Notes: a model not told the origin generated them from the sequence alone. DNA of 17,048 bases from Faecalimonas sp. (GCA_020024645.1 JAHHTN010000038.1:1-17048), one strand, 5' to 3'; numbered from the stretch's first letter, positions 8,831-15,285 are shown. Numbers and translations are program-made.

Positions 8831-9859
8831 ATGTCATATACGGTTTGCTCATCAGAAAAACTAAGAAAATCCGGTGCAGATGCGGAAACTAAAGCTATGC
8901 TTTATCTTATGAACTTCCGTGAAGATAGTTCTGAGATGAATTATTTTGTAGTGGACTTTTTTAATGATGTTACAGGCATGGATAGAATGGGTAGAAAATT
9001 ATGGGATGTTCAATCTAAGGCAAGTAAAACAGCAAGTGCTAAAGGAATTGGCAGAGAATTAGTTACACTTTTTAAAAACTATTTGAGTGAATTTACATTT
9101 GTTGATTATGTAATCTTTATGGGTGGAGTTCCTGACACCTTTAGGATAGATTCTTCACAAAATCTTTTTGATGCAACTAATATTAAAGAAAAGGCTTTAA
9201 TCAGTGTTAGAAAAGGACTTATAGAAGAAAGTGAGAAAAAAGAATATATTGAGAATTCTTATATCACAGATAAAAATATTGATGATTTTTTAAAAGTAGT
9301 TTGGTTTGTTGTTGATGATAAGTTACCGCAAGATTATATTAAAGAGATTATAAAAAATCATCCATCAATCATTCCACCTGATTCTGAGTTAATAAGTATT
9401 TTTAATGAGATTAGAAATAAACAATCAGAATTGAAAAATACAAATGTAGAGGGCGTAACAATAGAAAGGATTGATGAAGTTCTTTCATATGGCAGAGAAT
9501 TAAAAACGCACGAAATAAGATTGTTAGTTCTGCAAAGAATTCTAAATACCGATCCTCTTTCAAAAGGTATACCTGAACCGTTTATGGAGGTGTACTTGAA
9601 ATATCCGGAGGAAAGAAGAAAAATGCTACTAGAGCAATGTCAAAGTGCAATGTGCAGAGCATTATTTAACAATTCACTTGCACAAGCTTATTGGGCATTG
9701 TTTGATAGTGTTTATACATCAATTATTAAGAATCCTGATAAAAATATTGATTATATTGTTGATTCGATTCCGGATGAAGTGTTAGATGCGTGTACGGATT
9801 TTGATGCATTTTCATTAAAGTATTTTATTGCCAAAATTAAGGAGGGGGTATCACAATGA
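8831..9859 (+). CDS. Putative PD-(D/E)xK-type nuclease of a two-gene defence module (Cap4/LmuA-like)
   Basis: A 342-residue protein that I do not recognise at family level. Residues 14-66 resemble the start of DUF4297/Cap4-like DNA endonucleases: a helix (G15-ADAETKAMLYL), then D46 in FFNDVTG, then Q61-S-K63 in WDVQSKASK, the (E/Q)xK part of a PD-(D/E)xK site. A helix like that after the nuclease core follows (GRELVTLFKNYL). The C-terminal two thirds are mostly helical with no motif I can name. GGAGGGATGAG precedes the ATG. It lies 45 bases after hsdR and overlaps the next gene by four bases (ATGA), so the two are translationally coupled. Such a layout, nuclease then SMC-like ATPase, is seen in Lamassu and other ABC-three-component systems; this is inference. 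Confidence 0.6.
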   Translation: MSYTVCSSEKLRKSGADAETKAMLYLMNFREDSSEMNYFVVDFFNDVTGMDRMGRKLWDVQSKASKTASAKGIGRELVTLFKNYLSEFTFVDYVIFMGGVPDTFRIDSSQNLFDATNIKEKALISVRKGLIEESEKKEYIENSYITDKNIDDFLKVVWFVVDDKLPQDYIKEIIKNHPSIIPPDSELISIFNEIRNKQSELKNTNVEGVTIERIDEVLSYGRELKTHEIRLLVLQRILNTDPLSKGIPEPFMEVYLKYPEERRKMLLEQCQSAMCRALFNNSLAQAYWALFDSVYTSIIKNPDKNIDYIVDSIPDEVLDACTDFDAFSLKYFIAKIKEGVSQ

Positions 9860-11463
9860 TTATACGAAAGGTGACTGTTGGTAATAGTGAAGAAGCCTTT
9901 ATTGAAGATACTTTTTCAGAAGGGCTAAATATATTACTGAGTGATAACAATAACAAAGGAAAAACTATTATTATTCAATCTATGCTTTATGCACTTGGAA
10001 ATAAGCCTATTTTCCCAGATTCATTCAATTACAAAGATTTTGTTTATTATCTTGAATTTGAACATAATAGTGAAATGTATATTATCGTGAGGTCTGGAGA
10101 TGAATTTGTTCTGAAATACTCTGATAAACTAGGAATTTTTGAAGGAATGTCAGAGTTGAAAAGATTTTGGAATAACAATATTTTTCAGTTGCCTATGATT
10201 CAACTTCAGGGTGAAAAAAGAATTGTTGATATGGAGTTGTTTGTTCAATTATTCTTTGTGGGTCAAGATGGCAAAGATACATCGACTATTTTTAATAGTG
10301 GATTTTATCATAAAGATGATTTTAGAAATATGTTGCTTTCATATTCCGGTGATTTTTCATCAGAGATTACTCCTACAGAAATAAAAAAGATTAAACATAA
10401 AATTAAAGAGTTAAAGGCTGGAAGAAAAGAACAATTAAGCTTGTCTGATTTTTATAAGACAGTTGCGGTTGCACCAGAGTATTTGAGCAAAATTAAAGAT
10501 AGAGATGCGTTTAATAAACGAGTTGATGAAATGGACTCTATAACGGATTTGATTACCGAAATTAAGAAGAAAAGGAATCGCTTAGCTGCCGAAAAATCAT
10601 TATGGAATGGAACATTAAAAGAACTTAATTCATTGAATAGGAATATTAAAGTAGGTGAATTACGCTGCATGGATTGTGATTCCACCCATATAACTTATAA
10701 AGGAACAAGTAAATCTAAATATTCCTTTGATATTTCGACACCATTGATGAGAAAGCAAATAATAGAATCTATAAATGAGAAGATTTCTGATTTTACAGAA
10801 GAAATAAAAAAGCTTGATTTTGAAATACAAAAGCAACAAGAGAAACTCAACTCTTTGATGGATAATGAGGATATAACAATAGAAAATATTGTTGCATATA
10901 AAATGGGATACAATAGTGTTGCTGATATTGAACAAACAATAGATGATATTGACAAAGAACTCGAACAATATGAAGGTGCTCTCAAAGTTGGGAAAAGCTT
11001 TTCGGATGAAGCAAAAGAAGCAAGAGAAGAATTCTATGGTCGCTTTATGTCTTTAATGAATGAGAAAAAGAAGCAAATAGATATAGAAAGCGAAAAGGAA
11101 TACGAGGATATTTTTACAAAGCGAGGTACAGTTGTTTCTGGTAGTGAAGAAACAGTATTCTATGTTTCAAAATTGTTGGCTTCTGTTGAAATGACAGGTC
11201 ATGATTGTCCAATTATAATGGATTCTTTTAGAGCTGAAGATCTTTCTACAGATAAAGAAAAACGTGTGTTAGAATTGTTTGGTGAATTAAGAAATCAATG
11301 TATTTTAACAACCACATTAAAAACAGAAGAAATAGGAAAATATGATGACATGAAGAATGTCAACATAGTCGATTATTCTTCTCATAGGACAAATAAAATT
11401 CTGAATCAGTATGATTTAGAAGAATTTAAAAAGTTACTTCAAAACATGTATATAGAAATATAG
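9856..11463 (+). CDS. SMC/Rad50-like coiled-coil ATPase with internal CxxC, partner of the upstream putative nuclease
   Basis: A 535-residue ABC-type ATPase. The N-terminus has the fold pattern of RecF/SMC proteins (GLNILLSDNNNKGKT), with Walker A ending G35-K36-T37 and Ser29 where the first Gly is usual. Two coiled-coil stretches (about 215-265 and 300-345) flank C271-M-D-C274, reminiscent of a Rad50 zinc hook. The C-terminal lobe carries a signature-like S428-G-S-E431 and a Walker B CPIIMD456, followed by Ser rather than the usual catalytic Glu; E461 is nearby. It is much shorter than Rad50/SMC (about 900-1200 residues) and closer to DUF2326-type or LmuB-like ATPases. It probably senses DNA and controls the neighbouring nuclease; that is inferred. 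A 140-base gap follows, with the operon terminator. Confidence 0.65.
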   Translation: MIIRKVTVGNSEEAFIEDTFSEGLNILLSDNNNKGKTIIIQSMLYALGNKPIFPDSFNYKDFVYYLEFEHNSEMYIIVRSGDEFVLKYSDKLGIFEGMSELKRFWNNNIFQLPMIQLQGEKRIVDMELFVQLFFVGQDGKDTSTIFNSGFYHKDDFRNMLLSYSGDFSSEITPTEIKKIKHKIKELKAGRKEQLSLSDFYKTVAVAPEYLSKIKDRDAFNKRVDEMDSITDLITEIKKKRNRLAAEKSLWNGTLKELNSLNRNIKVGELRCMDCDSTHITYKGTSKSKYSFDISTPLMRKQIIESINEKISDFTEEIKKLDFEIQKQQEKLNSLMDNEDITIENIVAYKMGYNSVADIEQTIDDIDKELEQYEGALKVGKSFSDEAKEAREEFYGRFMSLMNEKKKQIDIESEKEYEDIFTKRGTVVSGSEETVFYVSKLLASVEMTGHDCPIIMDSFRAEDLSTDKEKRVLELFGELRNQCILTTTLKTEEIGKYDDMKNVNIVDYSSHRTNKILNQYDLEEFKKLLQNMYIEI

Positions 11464-11555
11464 AGCGTTGAAAATCTACAAGTTAATATTTTGAGTAATC
11501 ATCTCTAATTGAGATAGAAAAAGGGAGAAACTTTCATAGTCCCGATTTAAATGAT

Positions 11556-11604
11556 AAGAAGCTCAGACAGCAATGTATTAAACATCAGCTGCTGAGCTTC
11601 TTTT
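11556..11604. terminator. Bidirectional terminator between the defence operon and immA
   Basis: AAGAAGCTCAG (11556-11566) pairs perfectly with CTGAGCTTCTT (11592-11602). The stem is prolonged by CAGC/GCTG (11568-11571 with 11588-11591) after a one-base bulge. TTTT follows on the plus strand. The right arm ends one base before the immA stop codon. Two convergent transcription units end here. Confidence 0.75.
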
Positions 11605-12149
11605 CATTCGTAATGTATATCATCGTAGTCTCCTAAGTCATCCTTCAAGAAGACGGATTTCCGAATGTACATAGGATTAACCAGTTCTTCTTTTTCGCGA
11701 AGTAAGCTAAATTTATAATCCAGTAAGGCTGCTGGTACGTAAAGTATCTTGGCAGTTTCAAAGAAAGAGTATTCAGAAAGACACTCCAAAACTTTCTCAT
11801 CTTCGAGCAGAAGTTCTGCCGCAAAGAGATTGGCTTCATCTTCTTCTTGTGAACCACCGTCCAGAACTTCCATTTCTTGAAAGCCTTTCATCATTGCAAT
11901 TTTTGTATGCAGTATTGCATGACCTAATTCGTGAGCAACCAGAATACGCTCAAGAACTTCATTTACATTACTATCGATAACAATATTCTTCTGTCTGGAT
12001 TGATAAAAAAAGAATCCTTTTAATTTCTTTTCCATGTTGTAGTAGTGAATCTTAATTCCTAGTAGTTTACAAAGCTCATAAGGATCTCTAGAATGGTGTT
12101 TTTTAACCAATTTTTCTACTGTATTTATAATATATGTTGCCGTTCTCAC
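11604..12149 (-). CDS. immA: ImmA/IrrE-family metallopeptidase (anti-repressor protease)
   Basis: A zinc peptidase with the HExxH active site in VAHELGHAILH. In ICEBs1 the homologue cleaves the ImmR repressor to switch the element on; the same job is inferred here because an ImmR-like gene lies immediately upstream on the same strand. I prefer the GTG at 12149 (181 residues, MRTATYIINTVEKL). GGAGG (12158-12162 on the minus strand) sits eight bases before it, whereas the GTG at 12173 would place that ribosome binding site inside the gene and add only eight residues. A long acidic stretch (EVLDGGSQEEDEANLFAAELL) follows the active site; its glutamate-rich helix probably supplies the third zinc ligand. 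The gene is intact. Confidence 0.85.
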   Translation of the reverse strand: MRTATYIINTVEKLVKKHHSRDPYELCKLLGIKIHYYNMEKKLKGFFFYQSRQKNIVIDSNVNEVLERILVAHELGHAILHTKIAMMKGFQEMEVLDGGSQEEDEANLFAAELLLEDEKVLECLSEYSFFETAKILYVPAALLDYKFSLLREKEELVNPMYIRKSVFLKDDLGDYDDIHYE

Positions 12150-12209
12150 TTGTGTCACCTCCCAATCGAACACAGAAAACGAAACTCTGTGAATGAGGAA
12201 TTAGCACAG

Positions 12210-12659
12210 TTATTCTTTATCTTTGTGTTTTCTGTATTTTTTAGGTGTGAATTTATCATGTGCATTTTTCTTGGAATCCATATAAACTGCCATGACTGCT
12301 TGGAAAAATACATCTTTTGCTTCTTCATCTAAATCACCACCGGCAAACAGAGAATTTACTCGTCCTAAAACATCTTGTGCTTCTTTGGCACCTTTAGAGC
12401 CAAACTTTTCCCGTGCTTCCATAATGAACAAATCGTTATCTATCTGGTTTTGCGTATCAGTTTCATCTTCATCAAGCAAATAGGATACAGAAATGTGCAG
12501 AGCTTCTGCAAGCTTTCTAATATTATTCTTTCGAGGGAGAGTTCCTAGCTGTTCGTATGTGTAAAGAGATCTTTCGGAAATGCCAGTTAGCTGGGCAAGC
12601 TCCGTCTGTGATAAGTTCATAGCTAAACGAGCCTCTTTTATTTTTTCACCAAAAGTCAT
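12210..12659 (-). CDS. immR: XRE-family repressor of the ICE (ImmR-like)
   Basis: A 149-residue repressor. The helix-turn-helix (about residues 5-60) reads KIKEARLAMNLSQTELAQLTGISERSLYTYE, followed by a linker and a helical C-terminal domain (EEAKDVFFQAVMAVYMDSKK) of the kind that dimerises or is cut by ImmA. The ATG is preceded by AGAAAGGGCGG. It is the first gene of a leftward pair with immA (60-base gap). Its promoter (TTGACA at 12795-12790, TATAAT at 12772-12767, minus strand) sits inside the half-site array, so autoregulation is likely. The very basic tail (KKNAHDKFTPKKYRKHKDKE) is notable. Confidence 0.85.
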   Translation of the reverse strand: MTFGEKIKEARLAMNLSQTELAQLTGISERSLYTYEQLGTLPRKNNIRKLAEALHISVSYLLDEDETDTQNQIDNDLFIMEAREKFGSKGAKEAQDVLGRVNSLFAGGDLDEEAKDVFFQAVMAVYMDSKKNAHDKFTPKKYRKHKDKE

Positions 12660-12707
12660 AATCGTTCCGCCCTTTCTAAAAATATTTTCATAACTTCCGA
12701 TTAGTTA

Positions 12708-12735
12708 TTGACAAACTTCTGGAAACAGATATAAT
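12708..12735 (+). promoter_or_regulatory. Rightward promoter of the ArpU-like gene
   Basis: A perfect -35 TTGACA (12708-12713), a 16-bp spacer and a perfect -10 TATAAT (12730-12735) face the gene at 12955. A half-site (AACTTCTG, 12714-12721) lies in the spacer, so a bound repressor would block polymerase directly. The leader would be about 210 bases. Confidence 0.75.
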
Positions 12736-12766
12736 AATATTGAAACAGAAGTTTAACTTCCTTTAC

Positions 12767-12795
12767 ATTATATATCGGAAGTTTTGTGATGTCAA
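12767..12795 (-). promoter_or_regulatory. Leftward promoter of immR-immA
   Basis: Read on the minus strand: TTGACA (12795-12790), 17-bp spacer, TATAAT (12772-12767), both boxes perfect. An inverted half-site (12774-12783) lies in the spacer. The two divergent promoters are about 32 bases apart. Confidence 0.75.
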
Positions 12796-12954
12796 GAACT
12801 TCCGATTGTAAACTTCTGATTTTGTTCTGAATATGAAAATAAACTTATTGAAAAGATCAATTTGTCTGTTGCCCAGTATTTGTTTCCCTTTAGCTGGATA
12901 CAGGCTTAGAAAGGAATTTGAAATTATGTGATTGACATCTGAAAGGAGTCTTTT

Positions 12955-13515
12955 ATGAGTAGAAAAAATACACAGGCATTAAACAGTATCCGTATGCTGT
13001 GCAGAATGCAACAGGTAGATGAAAAAGTTCTATATGAACGCTCCAAGCTGATTTTATCAATTTATAGAGATGTCTGCTGGTCAACAGTTGGTCGTGCATA
13101 TGATGTACGTGAAGATTTGATTTGTTACTGTGGTTCTAATCTGGACAGTGCTTTAATTTATTTGGAAACCTTTGCTCCAGATGAAGCAAGAGAGCGTTTT
13201 GAGGAACGCATTCGTAGTTTGTTTGAAACCAAGTGGTTGATCGATCTTGTAGATAGTACCATGCTTCGAGTAAGGGATTATCCTTTCAAAGGAGATTTGT
13301 ATTGCGAAATTTTGTCAAAATGCTATCTTACTCGATTCAAATATAGAGAATCTGAATTATTGGAACTTTTGGATATGGAACGTAGCAGCTTTTATGACCG
13401 TAAGAAAGAAGCAATTATGTTATTTGGCTTATCTCTTTGGGGAAGCAGTTTGCCAAAATTGAAAAATTACCTTATTGATATGAAGGGAGAATGTGATGAA
13501 TGGTATTGCAGTTAG
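12955..13515 (+). CDS. ArpU/RinA-like transcriptional regulator (sigma-region-4-like HTH)
   Basis: A 186-residue protein. The C-terminal part (about 140-175) has a helix-turn-helix resembling phage late regulators: ESELLELLDMERSSFYDRKKEAIMLFGLSLW. The N-terminal 130 residues are helical with no motif I can name. GAAAGGAG precedes the ATG. It is transcribed from the promoter at 12708, divergently from immR, the position of an activation gene that a repressor holds silent. It probably promotes transcription of element functions after induction; both function and family are tentative. A small ORF overlaps its end. Confidence 0.7.
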   Translation: MSRKNTQALNSIRMLCRMQQVDEKVLYERSKLILSIYRDVCWSTVGRAYDVREDLICYCGSNLDSALIYLETFAPDEARERFEERIRSLFETKWLIDLVDSTMLRVRDYPFKGDLYCEILSKCYLTRFKYRESELLELLDMERSSFYDRKKEAIMLFGLSLWGSSLPKLKNYLIDMKGECDEWYCS

Positions 13516-13612
13516 TCCGACTAAAATCCGACGAAAGTCCGATAGTTTTCCTACTGAAAGTCCGACTTGTAAAGTGTTAATCTTAGTATGCTGGGAGATA
13601 GCAGCATATTAA
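13496..13612 (+). CDS. Possible 38-residue ORF overlapping the ArpU-like gene end
   Basis: ATG at 13496 sits six bases after AGGGAG and overlaps the preceding gene by 20 bases in another frame. The product is MNGIAVSPTKIRRKSDSFPT plus 18 more residues. The SPT/RRKSD/ESPT segment comes from TCCGA repeats at 13516, 13527, 13538 and 13561. Tails of this kind can occur at the C-terminus of RinA-like proteins, so it may be the true C-terminus reached after a frameshift instead of a separate gene. Confidence 0.3.
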   Translation: MNGIAVSPTKIRRKSDSFPTESPTCKVLILVCWEIAAY

Positions 13613-13666
13613 GAAAATTAAATATATCTTATTGCCTCGTGCCAATAGCGGTGCGGGGCATTTTTT
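13590..13666 (+). terminator. Hairpin and intrinsic terminator after the ArpU-like gene
   Basis: A small hairpin (ATGCTG/CAGCAT near 13588-13607) is followed by a strong terminator. GCCTCGTGCC (13634-13643) pairs along its full length with GGTGCGGGGC (13650-13659), with three wobbles and a six-base loop AATAGC, and then A and six T at 13661-13666. Confidence 0.7.
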
Positions 13667-13685
13667 ATGCCGTCTTCCAGACATT

Positions 13686-13726
13686 GCATAAACGGAAACC
13701 TGAAATTATTGGTTTCTGAGTTATGC
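13686..13726. repeat. Nested palindrome in the leader of the second XRE regulator
   Basis: An outer arm GCATAA/TTATGC (13686-13691 with 13721-13726) encloses GAAACC/GGTTTC (13695-13700 with 13711-13716). ATGCCGT is repeated directly at 13667-13673 and 13723-13729, so alternative pairings are possible. It lies just before the ribosome binding site AAGGAGG (13731-13737). It is either an operator for the regulator or an RNA switch. Confidence 0.5.
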
Positions 13727-13744
13727 CGTTAAGGAGGAAACGGT

Positions 13745-14032
13745 ATGTATTACGATCAAAAAGAAAGTGGAAAAAGAATTGCTGAGCTTAGAAGAGTAAA
13801 GGGATATACGCAAGAAGAACTTGCAGAACAGCTAAATATAGCTACAAACTCCATAAGTAATATTGAGCGAGGGGTCAGAGGAATTTCTATTGATTTATTA
13901 GTAGAGCTTGCTTGCGTATTTAATGTTTCAACAGATTATATTTTACTTGGCAAGGATTTAAGAAACGATGAAGCGAAAAAAGATTTGCAAAAGGCAATCT
14001 CATTGATGATGAATTTAGAAAAAAAGCTATAA
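13745..14032 (+). CDS. XRE-family regulator
   Basis: A 95-residue protein with an N-terminal helix-turn-helix (about residues 8-62): RIAELRRVKGYTQEELAEQL, then NIATNSISNIERGVRGIS, then LVELACVFNVSTDYILLG, a textbook Cro/CI domain. A short charged helix forms the tail. AAGGAGG lies seven bases before the ATG. It stands alone between two terminators and is probably autoregulated through the nested palindrome upstream. It differs from the ImmR-like protein in length and in the missing C-terminal domain. Such single regulators are common just before the recombination end of Tn916/Tn1549-type elements. Confidence 0.85.
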   Translation: MYYDQKESGKRIAELRRVKGYTQEELAEQLNIATNSISNIERGVRGISIDLLVELACVFNVSTDYILLGKDLRNDEAKKDLQKAISLMMNLEKKL

Positions 14033-14053
14033 ACCATTCTCAGAGAATGGTTT
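14031..14053 (+). terminator. Perfect hairpin at the stop codon of the XRE gene
   Basis: AAACCATTCT (14031-14040) pairs with AGAATGGTTT (14044-14053), 10 bp with a CAG loop; it begins within the stop codon. Only a short T-run follows, so termination may be weak. Confidence 0.55.
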
Positions 14054-14135
14054 ATCCATTCTACGAGGGCGTAAAAAAGTCAAATAGAATCAGTTAAACT
14101 TTAGATGTACTCAAGAAAAGTACAAAAGACTTAGA

Positions 14136-14147
14136 TCTTTGAAAATT
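14136..14147 (+). promoter_or_regulatory. boxA-like antitermination sequence
   Basis: TCTTTGAAAATT closely matches the Gram-positive boxA (TCTTTGAAAACT) found in rRNA operon leaders, where NusB and S10 bind the RNA. It lies ten bases before the closing helix of the structured region. The match is by eye. Confidence 0.45.
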
Positions 14148-14156
14148 GAATATCAT

Positions 14157-14415
14157 TCATCAGGTACGTTCCTGTTGTCGGTGTGAAAACATCAGCCACG
14201 TCAGTGATACGCCACAACTGTACGAAGTAAATAAGCAAATTAAAACATTATTTACAAGATTACACGAGCGAGTCTTATCAGCTAGTAAATATTGAGTAGC
14301 ACTCAATACGGCAATGAAAGCGACAGGTACAATGATACTTCTCTACGGAGCTGGCGGAGAACCCGGCAGAGGGCAGAAACCCTATGGAACTGTTTCGCTA
14401 ACAGTCACCTGATGA
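14157..14415 (+). ncRNA. Candidate structured RNA of unknown class upstream of the toxin gene
   Basis: About 260 bases closed by a perfect 9-bp helix: TCATCAGGT (14157-14165) with ACCTGATGA (14407-14415). Inside are GTAAATAA/TTATTTAC (14227-14234 with 14248-14255), TATTGAGT/ACTCAATA with a three-base loop (14290-14297 with 14301-14308), AGGG/CCCT (14370-14373 with 14380-14383) and ACTGTT/AACAGT (14389-14394 with 14400-14405). A more irregular stem uses GTTGT/ACAAC near 14173 and 14213. GAACCC (14359-14364) could also pair with GGGTTC at 14468-14473, outside the closing helix. No gene fits here. I could not match it to a T-box, group I or II intron, tmRNA, RNase P or cyclic-di-GMP riboswitch. 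The strand is inferred from the genes around it. Confidence 0.5.
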
Positions 14416-14486
14416 TTTCCCAATAAAGATACTTTATCTCTCCCTAGGGGCGTTTAGAACAAATGTAGGGTTCACATATACGCATG

Positions 14487-14525
14487 GAAAAGCTGCAATT
14501 GCTTATTTTGCTATTACAGCTTTTC
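14487..14525 (+). repeat. 9-bp hairpin ahead of the mazF ribosome binding site
   Basis: GAAAAGCTG (14487-14495) pairs perfectly with CAGCTTTTC (14517-14525) across a 21-base loop. It ends about 19 bases before AAGGAGG (14544-14550). Bases from 14484 read MEKLQLLILLLQLF in frame with mazF without a stop, though with no ribosome binding site. It could be a leader control element or the trace of a small hydrophobic peptide. Confidence 0.45.
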
Positions 14526-14558
14526 GGTACATACCCAAGAAAAAAGGAGGTCATTTTT

Positions 14559-14951
14559 ATGATGAAGAAAGATTGGGCGTATCGTAGAGGCGATATATAT
14601 TATGCTGATTTGAACCCTGTATGCGGCTCTGAACAAGGAGGAATGCGACCGGTGGTAGTCATTCAGAATAATACCGGTAATAAACATGCACCGACTTTAA
14701 TCGTAGCTATGGTAACCACAAAAGTAGGAAATAAACCAAGTTTGCCAACACATTATTTGATTAGAAATAATGACGCATTAGCAGAGCCATCTATTGTTTT
14801 ACTTGAACAAATTAGAACGATAGATAAAAAGCGTATTAAATCGTACTTAGGAAAGACAACAGAAAAAGAATTATTGGGAATTGATAAGGCACTTCTTAGA
14901 AGTCTATCGTTAAATTATTTGATTTCTGTCAAAGAAGCAAGAATGGGGTGA
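14559..14951 (+). CDS. mazF: MazF/PemK-family endoribonuclease toxin
   Basis: A 130-residue toxin that would cleave mRNA at short sequences. The family core is clear: RRGDIYYADLNPVCGSEQGG, R30-P-V-V-V-I-Q, then PTLIVAMVT53. R30 and T53 align with the active-site Arg and Thr of Bacillus MazF. I chose the ATG at 14559 because AAGGAGG lies eight bases before it and the protein then starts like other MazF proteins; the open frame to 14484 would add 25 hydrophobic residues. No MazE-like antitoxin gene is present upstream, which is the usual place. The next gene starts six bases downstream. Within an ICE it may help stabilise the element. Confidence 0.85.
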   Translation: MMKKDWAYRRGDIYYADLNPVCGSEQGGMRPVVVIQNNTGNKHAPTLIVAMVTTKVGNKPSLPTHYLIRNNDALAEPSIVLLEQIRTIDKKRIKSYLGKTTEKELLGIDKALLRSLSLNYLISVKEARMG

Positions 14952-14957
14952 TAACGG

Positions 14958-15197
14958 ATGAATGCAGAACAAATGAAAAATATAGATATTCGTACCGTTG
15001 ACCCTAAAGACCTTGTGGAGCGTCAATCGGTAAAGATTGATATGAGTCTTCCACGAGAAGAAAGGATTAAACAATATATCAATCAGATTAAAAATCCATA
15101 TTGCTATCTTGATGGCGATGTGATTGTAAAAGTCAGCTTTCAAGAAGAGGGAGTGACATTGGAACAACGTTTAGAAGCATATATACGCAATTTGTAA
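14958..15197 (+). CDS. Small DUF6870-like protein following mazF
   Basis: A 79-residue protein: a charged N-terminus, then SLPREERIKQYINQIKNPYC, then DGDVIVKVSFQEEGVTLEQR. This pattern matches what I remember of DUF6870, a family repeatedly found between mazF and serine recombinase genes in Firmicute elements; its function is unknown. GGGGTGAT near 14945, inside the end of mazF, is its ribosome binding site, so the two are co-translated. A role as the missing antitoxin is possible but unproven. A hairpin with two wobbles (GGGTGTC at 15207-15213 with GGCATCC at 15226-15232) follows. Confidence 0.65.
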   Translation: MNAEQMKNIDIRTVDPKDLVERQSVKIDMSLPREERIKQYINQIKNPYCYLDGDVIVKVSFQEEGVTLEQRLEAYIRNL

Positions 15198-15285
15198 ATT
15201 TGTCAAGGGTGTCGAGAGTAATCTTGGCATCCTAAACAAATCACCGTAAAAAGGATACTCTGTTGGTGAAAGGAGATGATTCATT

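Larger units (their letters stand above)
12692..12820. promoter_or_regulatory. Operator array of seven AACTTCYG half-sites
   Basis: Half-sites lie at 12692-12701, 12714-12721, 12746-12753 (reverse), 12755-12761, 12774-12783 (reverse), 12797-12806 and 12811-12820. The third and fourth form the palindrome GAAGTTTAACTTC. The fifth and sixth form a perfect 10-bp inverted repeat ATCGGAAGTT/AACTTCCGAT with 13 bases between. They overlap both divergent promoters, the usual arrangement for a lambda-CI-like genetic switch, and are the likely binding sites of the ImmR-like repressor. Confidence 0.7.

Noticed and set aside
10660..10985. Minus-strand ORFs within the ATPase gene
   Set aside because: Shadows of the coiled-coil coding sequence, rich in Phe, Ser and Ile, without start signals.
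12150..12173. Upstream GTG start for immA at 12173
   Set aside because: The good ribosome binding site (GGAGG, 12158-12162) lies downstream of it and serves the GTG at 12149.
12093..12483. Plus-strand ORFs opposite immA and immR
   Set aside because: Antisense to conserved genes; no ribosome binding site or recognisable domain.
14157..14480. Group I or II intron, T-box or cobalamin riboswitch
   Set aside because: No intron start GTGCG, domain V, T-box GGTGG motif or full cobalamin core was found; the resemblance of GGTGTGAAA and GCCAC to a cobalamin element is too loose.
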